A DNA stretch of 64,000 bases from Palauibacter sp965207805. GTDB lineage: Bacteria > Gemmatimonadota > Gemmatimonadetes > Palauibacterales > Palauibacteraceae. A program made the position numbers and the translations under genes. Of this stretch, positions 16,827 through 24,685 are shown in pieces (the first letter of the stretch is position 1; the number at the start of each line of letters is the position of its first letter). The notes under the pieces were generated by a model. The model saw nothing but the letters and a program-made list of their open reading frames with translations. It had not been told where the DNA came from and ran no database searches. The stretch spans positions 2,356,001 to 2,420,000 of the forward strand of contig OZ242312.1 of NCBI GenBank assembly GCA_965207805.1, given 5' to 3'.

Positions 16827-18534
16827 CCGCCTCCGGCGTGAGGACGGCTCCCGGGAGCGCCCAGGTCAGGCGACCCGCGTCGACCACGAAGGTGCCGCCC
16901 ACCAGCACATAGTCCACGCCCGACGCGTACTGGTGCGGTTCGAAGAACGTCGCGTTGTCCTGAAGTTCGTCCAGGTCCAGCACGGCGATATCCGCCACCA
17001 TTCCCTCCCGGATGAGACCCCGGTCGCGGAGCCCCATGACCTGCGCCGGGAGACTCGTCATCGAGCGCACCGCGCTCTCTACCGACAGGATGCCGAGATC
17101 CATGGCGTAGCGCTTGATCTTGCGCGGGAAGGTGCCGTAGAAGCGGGCGTGCACCGGCCCATCGTCCAGGAGGGAGATCCCGGCGTCGGACGCCGTCACG
17201 AGCCACGGATGAGCCGAGAACTCCTCGACATCGATCTCGGACAGGGAGAAGCCGCGCACGCGCGCCCCGCCCGGTCTCGCGCGGTCCCCCTCGAGCTGCA
17301 GCCGGATCGCCACCTCCACGGGGAACGCGTCCCATTCGGCCGCCAGCTCGGCCACCGTCTTGCCCACCAGCGTCTCATCGGGATGGTCCATGATGACGAG
17401 GTTCTCGGGCCCGCCGCGGCGGCTGATCTCGTGGGCGATATCGAGGCGGACCCGTTCGCCGCGTTCGGGATCGGAGAGCGCATACGTCAGCACCGCGGCG
17501 TAGTCGACGGCTTCCTGGCCGCCCGGACGCCCGCCCGGTCCGCCGCCTGGGAAGATCCAGCGGGGGAGGAGCACGGTGCTCCCATCGCTTCCCGTCGTGT
17601 TGTAGGGGTACTGGTCGGCGAAGATCGGAACTCCGCGCGCCCGGGCCCGCTCAATCAGGTCGACGAGCGCCCTTCCCGCGCCCCAGAAATCCGCTCCGCG
17701 GGCCTTGATGTGGGTTGCCACGGTCGTCACGCCCGTGCGTTCCGCAACTTCGATGTCCTCGAGGACCGTCTGGATCATGGTCGGCGGCCCGGGATCGTCC
17801 TGGCTCGGCCAGAACCACATCGGCGTCATGCCGGAACTGCGTTCGTGCACGATGTAGATCCCGCCGCCCCGTCCCGCCGCCTCGACGAGCGGGAAGAGTT
17901 CGGACGTCTCGCTCCAGATCCCCGGCACGTACTCGAGCCCGGCGCTGAGGCCGTACGCGCCTTCCGCCATCCCCTGCTCCACCATCTCCGTCATGCGCTG
18001 AACCTCGGCCGGGGTCGATGGCCGCATGAAGTCGTCGCCGAGCGCCATGCGCCGGATCGTGTTGTGCCCGACCATGAGCGCCGCGTTGGGCCCGTGGCCG
18101 CGGGACTCGAGGCGGCCGCGCTGGTCCGCGATCGGCCACTGCCCCCCGCCGTCCTGGTTGATGACGACGGTGGTGATGCCCTGACTCACGAGGTTCGGGG
18201 CGGCCCGGCGGCGCGCACCCTCGCTTCCGACGCCTCCCTCCGCGTCGAGTCCCTGGTCCGCGTGAGAATGAATGTCGATGAAGCCGGGGACGACGTACCG
18301 GCCATCGAGTTCGATCATGCGGTCGGCGGTGGCGTCGGCCAGATCCCCGACGCGGAGGATGTGCCCGTCGCGAATCCCCACATCCGCGCGGAACCATGGA
18401 TTCCCCGTGCCGTCCAGGACGCGTCCGCCACGCAGCAGGATATCGAACGCCGGTTCCTGAGCGGCCGCGTTCGCGATGTGTATGAAGCCGAGGACGGCGG
18501 AAAGAACGAGCGTGCGAAGGACGCTGCGTTTCAT
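16813..18534 (-). CDS. Secreted N-acyl-D-amino-acid deacylase-like amidohydrolase
   Basis: Encodes 573 residues with a Sec signal peptide (1 to about 25, ending IANAAAQ). The mature part begins with the urease/amidohydrolase strand DILLRGGRVLDGTGNPW, carries the metal motif FIDIHSHAD, and has the later GLSAGLEYVP and THIKARG motifs seen in D-aminoacylases and D-glutamate deacylases. Expected reaction: hydrolysis of N-acyl-D-amino acids or related dipeptides in the periplasm. A GGGAGA ribosome-binding site precedes the ATG. Substrate is not certain; some relatives act on cyclic or dipeptide substrates. Confidence 0.87.
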   Translation of the reverse strand: MKRSVLRTLVLSAVLGFIHIANAAAQEPAFDILLRGGRVLDGTGNPWFRADVGIRDGHILRVGDLADATADRMIELDGRYVVPGFIDIHSHADQGLDAEGGVGSEGARRRAAPNLVSQGITTVVINQDGGGQWPIADQRGRLESRGHGPNAALMVGHNTIRRMALGDDFMRPSTPAEVQRMTEMVEQGMAEGAYGLSAGLEYVPGIWSETSELFPLVEAAGRGGGIYIVHERSSGMTPMWFWPSQDDPGPPTMIQTVLEDIEVAERTGVTTVATHIKARGADFWGAGRALVDLIERARARGVPIFADQYPYNTTGSDGSTVLLPRWIFPGGGPGGRPGGQEAVDYAAVLTYALSDPERGERVRLDIAHEISRRGGPENLVIMDHPDETLVGKTVAELAAEWDAFPVEVAIRLQLEGDRARPGGARVRGFSLSEIDVEEFSAHPWLVTASDAGISLLDDGPVHARFYGTFPRKIKRYAMDLGILSVESAVRSMTSLPAQVMGLRDRGLIREGMVADIAVLDLDELQDNATFFEPHQYASGVDYVLVGGTFVVDAGRLTWALPGAVLTPEADDES

Positions 18535-18611
18535 GATCGCTTCTCCCGAGCGAGAGCCGAGGTCGTCGGCCGAAAGCTACGACAGGTCGCCCACGGGTCC
18601 AACCGGGTGGT

Positions 18612-18640
18612 TTGGCGCTCGGCATGCGACGGGATAACAT
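18612..18640 (+). promoter_or_regulatory. Promoter of hemE, near-leaderless
   Basis: TTGGCG (18612-18617), 17-base spacer, TAACAT (18635-18640). The ATG of hemE is nine bases after the -10 box, so the message would start within a few bases of the start codon and there is no ribosome-binding site in between. Confidence 0.5.
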
Positions 18641-18649
18641 CGGCGGGCC

Positions 18650-19672
18650 ATGAACGATCTCCTTCTGCGCGCGCTCGCGCGCCAACCCGTGGAGCGGACG
18701 CCGGTGTGGTTCATGCGGCAGGCGGGACGCTCCCTCCCCGCCTATCGCGAACTCCGACGGGAGCGCGGGTTTCTCGAACTGGTGCGCGACCCGCAGGCGG
18801 CCGCGCAGGTCACGCGACTCCCGCTGGAGTACTTCGATGTCGACGCGCTCGTCCTTTTCATGGATCTGTCGACGCCGTTCGAGGCTGCCGGGATCGAGAT
18901 CGAACTGCGGCCCGGCGTCGGGCCCGTTCCCCTCCCCCCGTGGGGCGGCCTCGCCGACGTGGGACGCCTTCGCCCGTTCGAGCCGCGCGACCGCCTCGCC
19001 TTCGTGCTCGAGGCGATCCGCCTCCTCGCCGCGGACGAAGGGCGCCCGATCATCGGCTTCGTGGGCGCCCCCTTCACCCTGTGTTCGTACCTCGCTCGCG
19101 GCACGCGCGACAGCCGGCTCGCGCAACTGCGGGCCTTCATGCTCCGGTCCCCGGCGCTCTGGGACCGGCTCGCGGGGTTCTGGGCCGAGCACCTGGCGGA
19201 GTTCGCGATCGCTCAGCACGAGGCCGGCGCCAGCGCGATCCAGGTGTTCGATTCCTGGTGCGGCATCCTCGACCCTCACAGGTACCGGACGCATGTGCTT
19301 CCGTACTCACGCCGCCTGCTGGAACGGCTCCGTGAGAAGGGGATCCCCACCGTGCACTATGGCGCCACGCACGCCGCGGTAGCGGAGGCGGGAGGCGACG
19401 CGATCAGCGTCGATTGGCGCACGCCCCTCGACGAGGCATGGGACATCGTCGGGTCGGACTGCGCGATACAGGGGAACCTCGACCCGGCCTGCATTCTCGC
19501 GGGCGAGGAGGCGGCGCGCGCGGGTACGCGCGACGTGCTGCGCCGAGCCGGCGGGAGACCCGGACATGTCTTCAACCTCGGGCACGGCCTCCACCCGGAT
19601 TCCGATCCGGAGGTCATCGGCGCCGTAGTCGACGAGGTGCGGCGGTGGAATCCGCCGGGCAAGAACCACTAA
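18650..19672 (+). CDS. hemE: Uroporphyrinogen decarboxylase
   Basis: Encodes 340 residues, full length. The N-terminal WFMRQAGR (20-27) carries the substrate-binding arginines; GFVGAPFTLCSY and the C-terminal FNLGHGLHPD complete the family signatures. It decarboxylates uroporphyrinogen III to coproporphyrinogen III. It is a plus-strand single gene facing hemG; hemH follows on the same strand after hemG, so the haem genes form a cluster but not a single operon. Confidence 0.96.
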   Translation: MNDLLLRALARQPVERTPVWFMRQAGRSLPAYRELRRERGFLELVRDPQAAAQVTRLPLEYFDVDALVLFMDLSTPFEAAGIEIELRPGVGPVPLPPWGGLADVGRLRPFEPRDRLAFVLEAIRLLAADEGRPIIGFVGAPFTLCSYLARGTRDSRLAQLRAFMLRSPALWDRLAGFWAEHLAEFAIAQHEAGASAIQVFDSWCGILDPHRYRTHVLPYSRRLLERLREKGIPTVHYGATHAAVAEAGGDAISVDWRTPLDEAWDIVGSDCAIQGNLDPACILAGEEAARAGTRDVLRRAGGRPGHVFNLGHGLHPDSDPEVIGAVVDEVRRWNPPGKNH

Positions 19673-19673
19673 G

Positions 19674-19695
19674 GGCGTTCCCGCGCGGGAACGCC
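19674..19695. terminator. Palindromic hairpin between convergent hemE and hemG
   Basis: A perfect 22-base palindrome whose half-site is GGCGTTCCCGC starts one base after the hemE stop and ends 16 bases before the hemG stop. It could form a strong hairpin in either transcript. There is no U-tract on either side, so it is a likely bidirectional 3'-end structure rather than a textbook intrinsic terminator. Confidence 0.5.
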
Positions 19696-19711
19696 GGCAG
19701 CCGGCACTGCC

Positions 19712-20977
19712 TCAGGCGCGGGCGGCGAGGCGCTCCGCCACCGACTCGGCTTCGGCGATCCGACTCGATATGCCCAGCCGCCCGGTGTAGCCGGCGGCGA
19801 GCGTAATTCCGGGAGGAAGATCGAGTCCGTCCAGCGCGGTCCACGAGCCGTCATACGCCGGGAGCCGAGGCCGGGCCACGCGGATCGGGGTCGCCGCCAC
19901 GCCATGGATCGCCCTGTACTCGTCGGAGGCCGTCCGCTGGAGCCGGCCGGCGTCCCAAGCGGCAACACCGGGGTCGAGGCCGCCGCCCAGATAGGCCGTG
20001 CAGACGCCCTGGCGCCCGAACAGCGAGGCGTTCCACGTCACCCCGCGGGTACGCCACCGTTCTCCCAGTGCGACCTGGAACCCGAACCCTTCCGGCGCGC
20101 TCTCCACTTCCAGCGGCACCACGGCCACGCGGTGATACCGCAGCCCCGCGAGGCGATCCGCAGCCGCGGGCGCGACGTTCCTCAGAAGGTCCGCCGCGGC
20201 GGGCGCCGGCGTAGCGACCGCCACGTGGTCCACGGCTTCCGAGTCCGGGCGCCCGCCCCCGTGGCCGATCTCGAACCGCCGGCCGGAGCGCCGGATGACC
20301 TCGACCGGAGTCGACACGCGGATCCGTTGCGCATATCGCCGCGCGATCGCGCGGGGGAGGGTGGCCATGCCGGCCCGAAACGTGAACGCGGGCGGCGCCG
20401 CGGCGAGCTCCCAGCGCTGAGCCGCTGCGAGCAAACTGCGCTTCACGCCCAGCGGCCCGAGGAGCATCGGGAGGACGCGCGCCGCCGGCATCGTCTCGGG
20501 ATCGGATCCGAAGGTCGCGGAAATCAAGGGGCCGAAGAGCCGCCCGTACGCCTCACTCCCGACCTTGCGGCGGAAGTAGCGGGCCACGGACTCCGACGGC
20601 CGAATCCCCCGCGTCAAGGGTTCGAGGGCGGCGCGGACGCGGCCCGCCGGCGATAGCAGGTCGCCTGTCAAGAGCCCGCGCGGCCGGTGCGGCACGGCCC
20701 TCAGGCGGCCACGGGCCCAGATGAACAGCCGCGCTCCCGGCCGCGCCTCCAGAATCTCCGCCCGAAGCTCCAGTTCATCGACGAGTCGCTGCACCGGGGG
20801 CGAAAGCCGCGTCCGCTGGGGGCCGAGTTCGACGACCCGGCCGTCGTGGCGGGAGGTGCGGATCACCCCGCCGACGTCTTCGGCCCCCTCGAAGAGGATC
20901 GAGTCGACGCCACGCCGCGCCAGGGCGTGCGTGAGCGCCAGCCCGGTGATCCCTCCCCCGATGATTCCGACCCGCAT
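19712..20977 (-). CDS. hemG: Protoporphyrinogen/coproporphyrinogen oxidase (HemY type)
   Basis: Encodes 421 residues from an ATG preceded by AAGGAGGGAGG. The FAD dinucleotide motif GIIGGGITGL is at 4-13, followed by GGVIRTSRHDG, and the C-terminal GYTGRLGISSRIAEA closes the flavin site. HemY-type enzymes are oxygen-dependent flavoproteins oxidising protoporphyrinogen IX (or coproporphyrinogen III). Position between hemE and hemH is consistent. Which of the two substrates is used depends on whether the ferrochelatase is a copro- or proto-type enzyme. The symbol hemY is also used for this type. Confidence 0.92.
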   Translation of the reverse strand: MRVGIIGGGITGLALTHALARRGVDSILFEGAEDVGGVIRTSRHDGRVVELGPQRTRLSPPVQRLVDELELRAEILEARPGARLFIWARGRLRAVPHRPRGLLTGDLLSPAGRVRAALEPLTRGIRPSESVARYFRRKVGSEAYGRLFGPLISATFGSDPETMPAARVLPMLLGPLGVKRSLLAAAQRWELAAAPPAFTFRAGMATLPRAIARRYAQRIRVSTPVEVIRRSGRRFEIGHGGGRPDSEAVDHVAVATPAPAAADLLRNVAPAAADRLAGLRYHRVAVVPLEVESAPEGFGFQVALGERWRTRGVTWNASLFGRQGVCTAYLGGGLDPGVAAWDAGRLQRTASDEYRAIHGVAATPIRVARPRLPAYDGSWTALDGLDLPPGITLAAGYTGRLGISSRIAEAESVAERLAARA

Positions 20978-20993
20978 GCCTCCCTCCTTCCAG

Positions 20994-21025
20994 CGTTCGG
21001 CAAGGAGGCGGCAACGTTCGGAACG
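20994..21025. repeat. Direct repeat CGTTCGG between divergent hemG and hemH
   Basis: CGTTCGG occurs at 20994-21000 and 21015-21021, 21 bases (two helical turns) apart. The second copy is part of the dyad CGTTCGGAACG (21015-21025). The pair sits in the 93-base divergent gap and could be an operator shared by the two haem genes. High local GC makes chance occurrence plausible. Confidence 0.3.
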
Positions 21026-21058
21026 CTCCCGGCGCGGGCAAGCCGGGGACCGCGCCGA

Positions 21059-21064
21059 TATGTT
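21059..21064 (+). promoter_or_regulatory. -10 box of hemH, leaderless spacing
   Basis: TATGTT lies six bases before the hemH ATG. No ribosome-binding site fits between box and start, so a leaderless message is likely. No convincing -35 element was found. Confidence 0.4.
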
Positions 21065-21070
21065 CGAGCG

Positions 21071-22135
21071 ATGGCGAACTCCCAAGCCCGACCCGCCGTC
21101 CTCCTCCTGAATTTCGGCGAACCGAGAGGAGCGGACCCGAGCGCCGTCACCCGCTTCCTGGAGCGGATCTTCCTGGCGAACGCGCGGCTGGAGCCGCACA
21201 CGGACATGGCGGCGGCCCGTACGCGAAGCCGCGAGCTCGCGCGGCGGCGGACGCCCGGTCTGCTCGAAGTCTACGAAAGGATCGGTGGCTCACCGCTCGA
21301 TCAGCAGGCGGAGGCGCAGGGCGTCGCGCTCGACCGGGCGCTGAGGACCCGTGGCCACCCGATGAGCGTGACCGTGGGTATGCAGTTCACCGAGCCATCG
21401 ATCGAGGGAGCTCTGCGCCGCTTGCGCGAGACGGGGGCCGCGGCGGTCGTTCCTCTGCCCGTGTACCCGCTCTGCGGCCCTTCGACCACGGTCGCGGCGC
21501 TGAACGAAGTCGAGAGCGCGCTCGAACGTATCGGATGGCGCCCCGAGGTGCGCGGCGTGACCGGGTGGCACCGTCATCCCCGCTACGCACGTCTTCGCGC
21601 CGCCGCGATCCGCCGCGCCGCCGCGGAAGCCGGCTGGAGCCTGACGGATTCGGGGGTCCGCCTCGTGTTCAGCGCCCATGGCACGCCGCTTCGGTACATC
21701 GAAGAGGGCAGCCGCTACGTGGAATACGTCGAGGAGTGGTGCGCAACCCTGGCCCGCTCGCTGGGCGTGGACACGTGGACGCTCGGTTACCAGAACCACA
21801 CGAACCGACGGATCGAATGGACCCCGCCGGATATCGAGACTGCGTTGGAGGGCCTTCCGGGTGTCGCGAAGATCCTCGTCGACCCCGTCAGTTTCATGCA
21901 CGAGCAGTCGGAGACGCTGATGGAACTGGACGTGGATCTCGCCGAGCACGCCGCCGCGCTCGGCCTCGAGTTTCGCCGCGTCGGCGTACCGCACGACGAT
22001 GAAACGTTCGCCGAGGTGCTGGCCGACCTGGCGCTGACGGCACTGGGCGTCGACCTTCCGGCCCTGCCTCCGCGGACTTCGTGCCGGTGTCGCCCGGGAG
22101 CGGATGTCTGCTTCAACGGCGAGCCGTTTTCCTGA
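21071..22135 (+). CDS. hemH: Ferrochelatase with cysteine-rich C-terminus
   Basis: Encodes 354 residues. The catalytic histidine is H203 in FSAHGTPLRY; the acidic HEQSETLMELD region near 277-287 is also present. It inserts Fe2+ into the porphyrin made by the preceding enzymes. The last 20 residues contain C338, C340 and C347, and another cysteine, C135, sits in YPLCGPSTT, the same loop that supplies one cluster ligand in animal ferrochelatase. This suggests a [2Fe-2S] cluster, with ligand spacing unlike the human or mycobacterial enzymes. Cluster presence is inference. Confidence 0.94.
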   Translation: MANSQARPAVLLLNFGEPRGADPSAVTRFLERIFLANARLEPHTDMAAARTRSRELARRRTPGLLEVYERIGGSPLDQQAEAQGVALDRALRTRGHPMSVTVGMQFTEPSIEGALRRLRETGAAAVVPLPVYPLCGPSTTVAALNEVESALERIGWRPEVRGVTGWHRHPRYARLRAAAIRRAAAEAGWSLTDSGVRLVFSAHGTPLRYIEEGSRYVEYVEEWCATLARSLGVDTWTLGYQNHTNRRIEWTPPDIETALEGLPGVAKILVDPVSFMHEQSETLMELDVDLAEHAAALGLEFRRVGVPHDDETFAEVLADLALTALGVDLPALPPRTSCRCRPGADVCFNGEPFS

Positions 22136-22154
22136 CTTCGGAGTGCCGGAAGAG

Positions 22155-22751
22155 TCAGCCCTCCGGGCGCGCGGTCAGGTCTTCGATCACACGGCCACCG
22201 ACGCTGTCCACCTGGCCGCGGATGACACACGCCAGCATGTCGGCGGCTTCGCGCAGCATCGACGCCGGTTCCCGCCGGTCGCCCTCGAAACGCACGACCT
22301 CGCCGAGGAAGATCCCGACCAGTTGAGTGGACCCGGAGGCGTCGCTGCCCGCCTTGATCGCGTCGTCGTACGCCGCGCCGGGGACGCTGGCCCTCCACGG
22401 TTCATCCCGCTCGGATCCGCCCGGCGACGCCCGGTCCATGGGCACGAGCGCGAGCAGGCTGCCTTCCATGCCTGGACCACCCTTCCGGACGTTCAGCGCG
22501 AGCGCGACCGGCCTGTCGAAAAGGTCCATCTCGAGGAAGTCCTTCACGCTGTCTCGGGGGATGGCGCAGCGCCCGATCGGCCTGTCTTCGTGGAAGGTTC
22601 CGATGCAGATGCTGCCCCGGGGAGTCAGGTGGTGTTCGATCGGCCGGACATCGAGCTTGACGGGAGTGGCGGTGCCGACGAGGACGTGTTCGCGGCGACT
22701 CTCGGCCTCGCGTGACGGGGGGAGCATGTCTCCGAAGAACAGTGTCGTCAT
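22155..22751 (-). CDS. Hypothetical protein, 198 aa
   Basis: I do not recognise this protein. It starts at an ATG behind GGAGGTGATGGG, has no signal peptide or membrane segment and looks cytoplasmic and soluble. The N-terminal part (about 1-120) is predicted to be beta-rich with conserved-looking HLTPRGSICIGTF and RCAIPRDSVKDF; the C-terminal part is helical and acidic. It ends 19 bases from the convergent hemH stop and is divergent from the leucine-dehydrogenase-like gene. Codon use matches its neighbours, and frame quality plus the strong ribosome-binding site make it a real gene. Confidence 0.75.
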   Translation of the reverse strand: MTTLFFGDMLPPSREAESRREHVLVGTATPVKLDVRPIEHHLTPRGSICIGTFHEDRPIGRCAIPRDSVKDFLEMDLFDRPVALALNVRKGGPGMEGSLLALVPMDRASPGGSERDEPWRASVPGAAYDDAIKAGSDASGSTQLVGIFLGEVVRFEGDRREPASMLREAADMLACVIRGQVDSVGGRVIEDLTARPEG

Positions 22752-22904
22752 CCCATCACCTCCCGGTCGGTCGCCGCCCTCTTCCTCCCGAGCACCGATA
22801 CGCGATCGCGCCCCACATGTTCCAATGTCGCCCGGGCGGGCAGCGCGCGATAGTCTGACCGCGCTCGCGCACGCGATGGCGTACAAATCGAACATGGAGA
22901 ATGT

Positions 22905-23978
22905 ATGACGCGCAGCTTTCTCGATGTCGTTGAGGCGTGGAACGGCGAGTCCGTCGTCACCACGTTCGACTCCGCCACCGGGGCCTGGATGTTCGTCGCG
23001 CTGCACGATACGCGGCTGGGTCCGGCCGCTGGAGGAACCCGGATGGCCTCGTATCCTGCGCCGGTGGACGGTCTGATCGATGCCATGCGCCTTGCCGAGG
23101 GCATGACCTGGAAGTGGGCGGGCGTCGGCATTCGGTTCGGCGGCGGCAAGGCGGTCATCGCCATCCCGGACGACCTGGGCGACGAAGCCCGCGCGGGCCT
23201 GGTCGATCGATATGCGGCACATCTCGTCTCGCTCCGCGGCGCCTTTCAGACCGGCGTCGACATGGGTACGACCCCGGAGGACATGGCCCGTATCGGCGCC
23301 ATCTCCGGGTACGCCGTCGGCCTCGTGGACGGGAAGCCGGGCGATCCGGGGCCGTACACGGCGCGTGGCGTCTTCGCCGGGATCCGGGCCGCACTCAAGC
23401 ACCGGTTCGGCAAGGCGGATTTCGGCACCCGCTCCGTACTCGTGCAGGGGCTCGGCGACGTCGGCCTCCCGCTCGCCGGGCTTCTCGCCGAGGCCGGGGC
23501 GGCGCTCTACCTGACCGACCTGCGCGGGGACGCCGCCGAGCGGGCGCAGGCCCGCTTCGGGGGGACGGTCATCCCCGCCGACGACATTTGGGATGTAGAC
23601 GTGCACGTGTACGCGCCCTGCGCCGTCGGGGCGACCCTGAACCCGGACACGATCCCCCGCCTGCGCTGCGGGATCGTCGCGGGTTCCGCGAACAACCAGC
23701 TTCTTTCGGAGGCCGACGCGGAACGGCTGCGCGAGCGCGGGATCCTCTACGCCCCCGACTACGTGATCAACGCCGGGGGGGCGGTCGCTTTCGCCGCCAT
23801 CCACCAAGGCGAGCGGGACGAGACGCGGCTGCGGGCCCAGGTCGACGAGATCGGGTCGTCACTGCGAGAGATGTTCGAGGAAGCGGCCTCCGCCCGAGAG
23901 TCGCCGCTTCACGCGGCCCGCCGACGGGCCCAGCGGTTCCTCAACGCCAATGGCGGACCGTCAGCCGGCGCCCGCTAG
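22905..23978 (+). CDS. Leucine/valine/phenylalanine dehydrogenase-like NAD+ enzyme
   Basis: Encodes 357 residues. The Glu/Leu/Phe/Val dehydrogenase fold is clear: GPAAGGTRM (39-47), catalytic-site K70 and K82 in GGGKAVI, and a Rossmann segment VLVQGLGDVGLPLAG near 183-197. These enzymes reversibly deaminate branched-chain or aromatic amino acids to 2-oxoacids with NAD+. The length fits leucine dehydrogenase; valine or phenylalanine specificity cannot be excluded. GGAG precedes the ATG. Product 2-oxoacids could feed the 2-oxoacid:ferredoxin oxidoreductase encoded further along, but nothing links them directly. Confidence 0.88.
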   Translation: MTRSFLDVVEAWNGESVVTTFDSATGAWMFVALHDTRLGPAAGGTRMASYPAPVDGLIDAMRLAEGMTWKWAGVGIRFGGGKAVIAIPDDLGDEARAGLVDRYAAHLVSLRGAFQTGVDMGTTPEDMARIGAISGYAVGLVDGKPGDPGPYTARGVFAGIRAALKHRFGKADFGTRSVLVQGLGDVGLPLAGLLAEAGAALYLTDLRGDAAERAQARFGGTVIPADDIWDVDVHVYAPCAVGATLNPDTIPRLRCGIVAGSANNQLLSEADAERLRERGILYAPDYVINAGGAVAFAAIHQGERDETRLRAQVDEIGSSLREMFEEAASARESPLHAARRRAQRFLNANGGPSAGAR

Positions 23979-24649
23979 CGGCGGGAGGCGATGCGGTCCA
24001 GCGGCTTCTTCGTGATGTCCGGAACGAGCGCGTCGTCCGCCGGATAGCCGACAACGAGCAGCAGGAAGGGACGCTCGTTGGACGGGCGGTCGAGGACCTT
24101 GTTCAGGAAGCCCATGGGGCTCGGCGTGTGGGTGAGGGTGGCGAGCCCCGCGTGGTGCAGCGCCGTGATGAGGATCCCGGTGGCGATGCCGACGGATTCC
24201 GTCACGTAGTAGTTCTTGAGCTTCTCCCCGCCCCGCACTTCGTAACTCTCCGCGAAGATCGCGATGAGGACGGGCGCCGCTTCCAGGAACGGTTTGTGTT
24301 CGTCCGTTCCGAGGTGGGCGAGCGCCTCGAGCCACGCGGCCGGCGCGCGATGTTCGTAGAAGTCGCGCTCCTCCTTCTCCGCTTCCACCCGGATCCGGTG
24401 CTTCACGTCGGGGTCGCGCACGACGACGAAGTGCCACGGCTGCCGGTTCGCGCCGTTGGGGGCCGTCCCCGCCGCTTCGATGCAGGCGTCGATGACCTCG
24501 GCGGGGACGGGTTCGTCGGAGTACTCGCGAACCGTCCGGCGGCGGCGCATGTCGTCGCGGAAAGCCCGCGCGCGCCGCACCATGTCGTCCTCCTCGCGCC
24601 GCGTGAACGTCGTGAGCGGGACCGGACGGTACGCTCCCCCGTCGGTCAC
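23975..24649 (-). CDS. Iodotyrosine deiodinase-like nitroreductase-fold flavoprotein
   Basis: Encodes 224 residues from a GTG. The FMN-binding nitroreductase fold is evident (RRTVREYSDEPVP at 38-50, TAPNGANRQPW at 62-72, and the C-terminal VGYPADDALVPD and KKPLDRI). The closest pattern I know is iodotyrosine deiodinase. The three residues that clamp the amino-acid part of iodotyrosine in that enzyme, Glu-Tyr-Lys, are found at E94, Y98 and K119 with exactly the human spacing (4 and 21). It is therefore likely to bind a halogenated or ordinary tyrosine derivative. Reductive dehalogenation is inference. Its stop overlaps the convergent dehydrogenase gene. Confidence 0.82.
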   Translation of the reverse strand: MTDGGAYRPVPLTTFTRREEDDMVRRARAFRDDMRRRRTVREYSDEPVPAEVIDACIEAAGTAPNGANRQPWHFVVVRDPDVKHRIRVEAEKEERDFYEHRAPAAWLEALAHLGTDEHKPFLEAAPVLIAIFAESYEVRGGEKLKNYYVTESVGIATGILITALHHAGLATLTHTPSPMGFLNKVLDRPSNERPFLLLVVGYPADDALVPDITKKPLDRIASRR

Positions 24650-24685
24650 TGGATCGACATGCGTGTCACGGGATCGACGCCGGAT

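Noticed and set aside
19674..19695. Phage attachment site or mobile-element end
   Set aside because: A perfect palindrome between two convergent housekeeping genes is better explained as a 3' hairpin; no integrase or transposase exists in the window.
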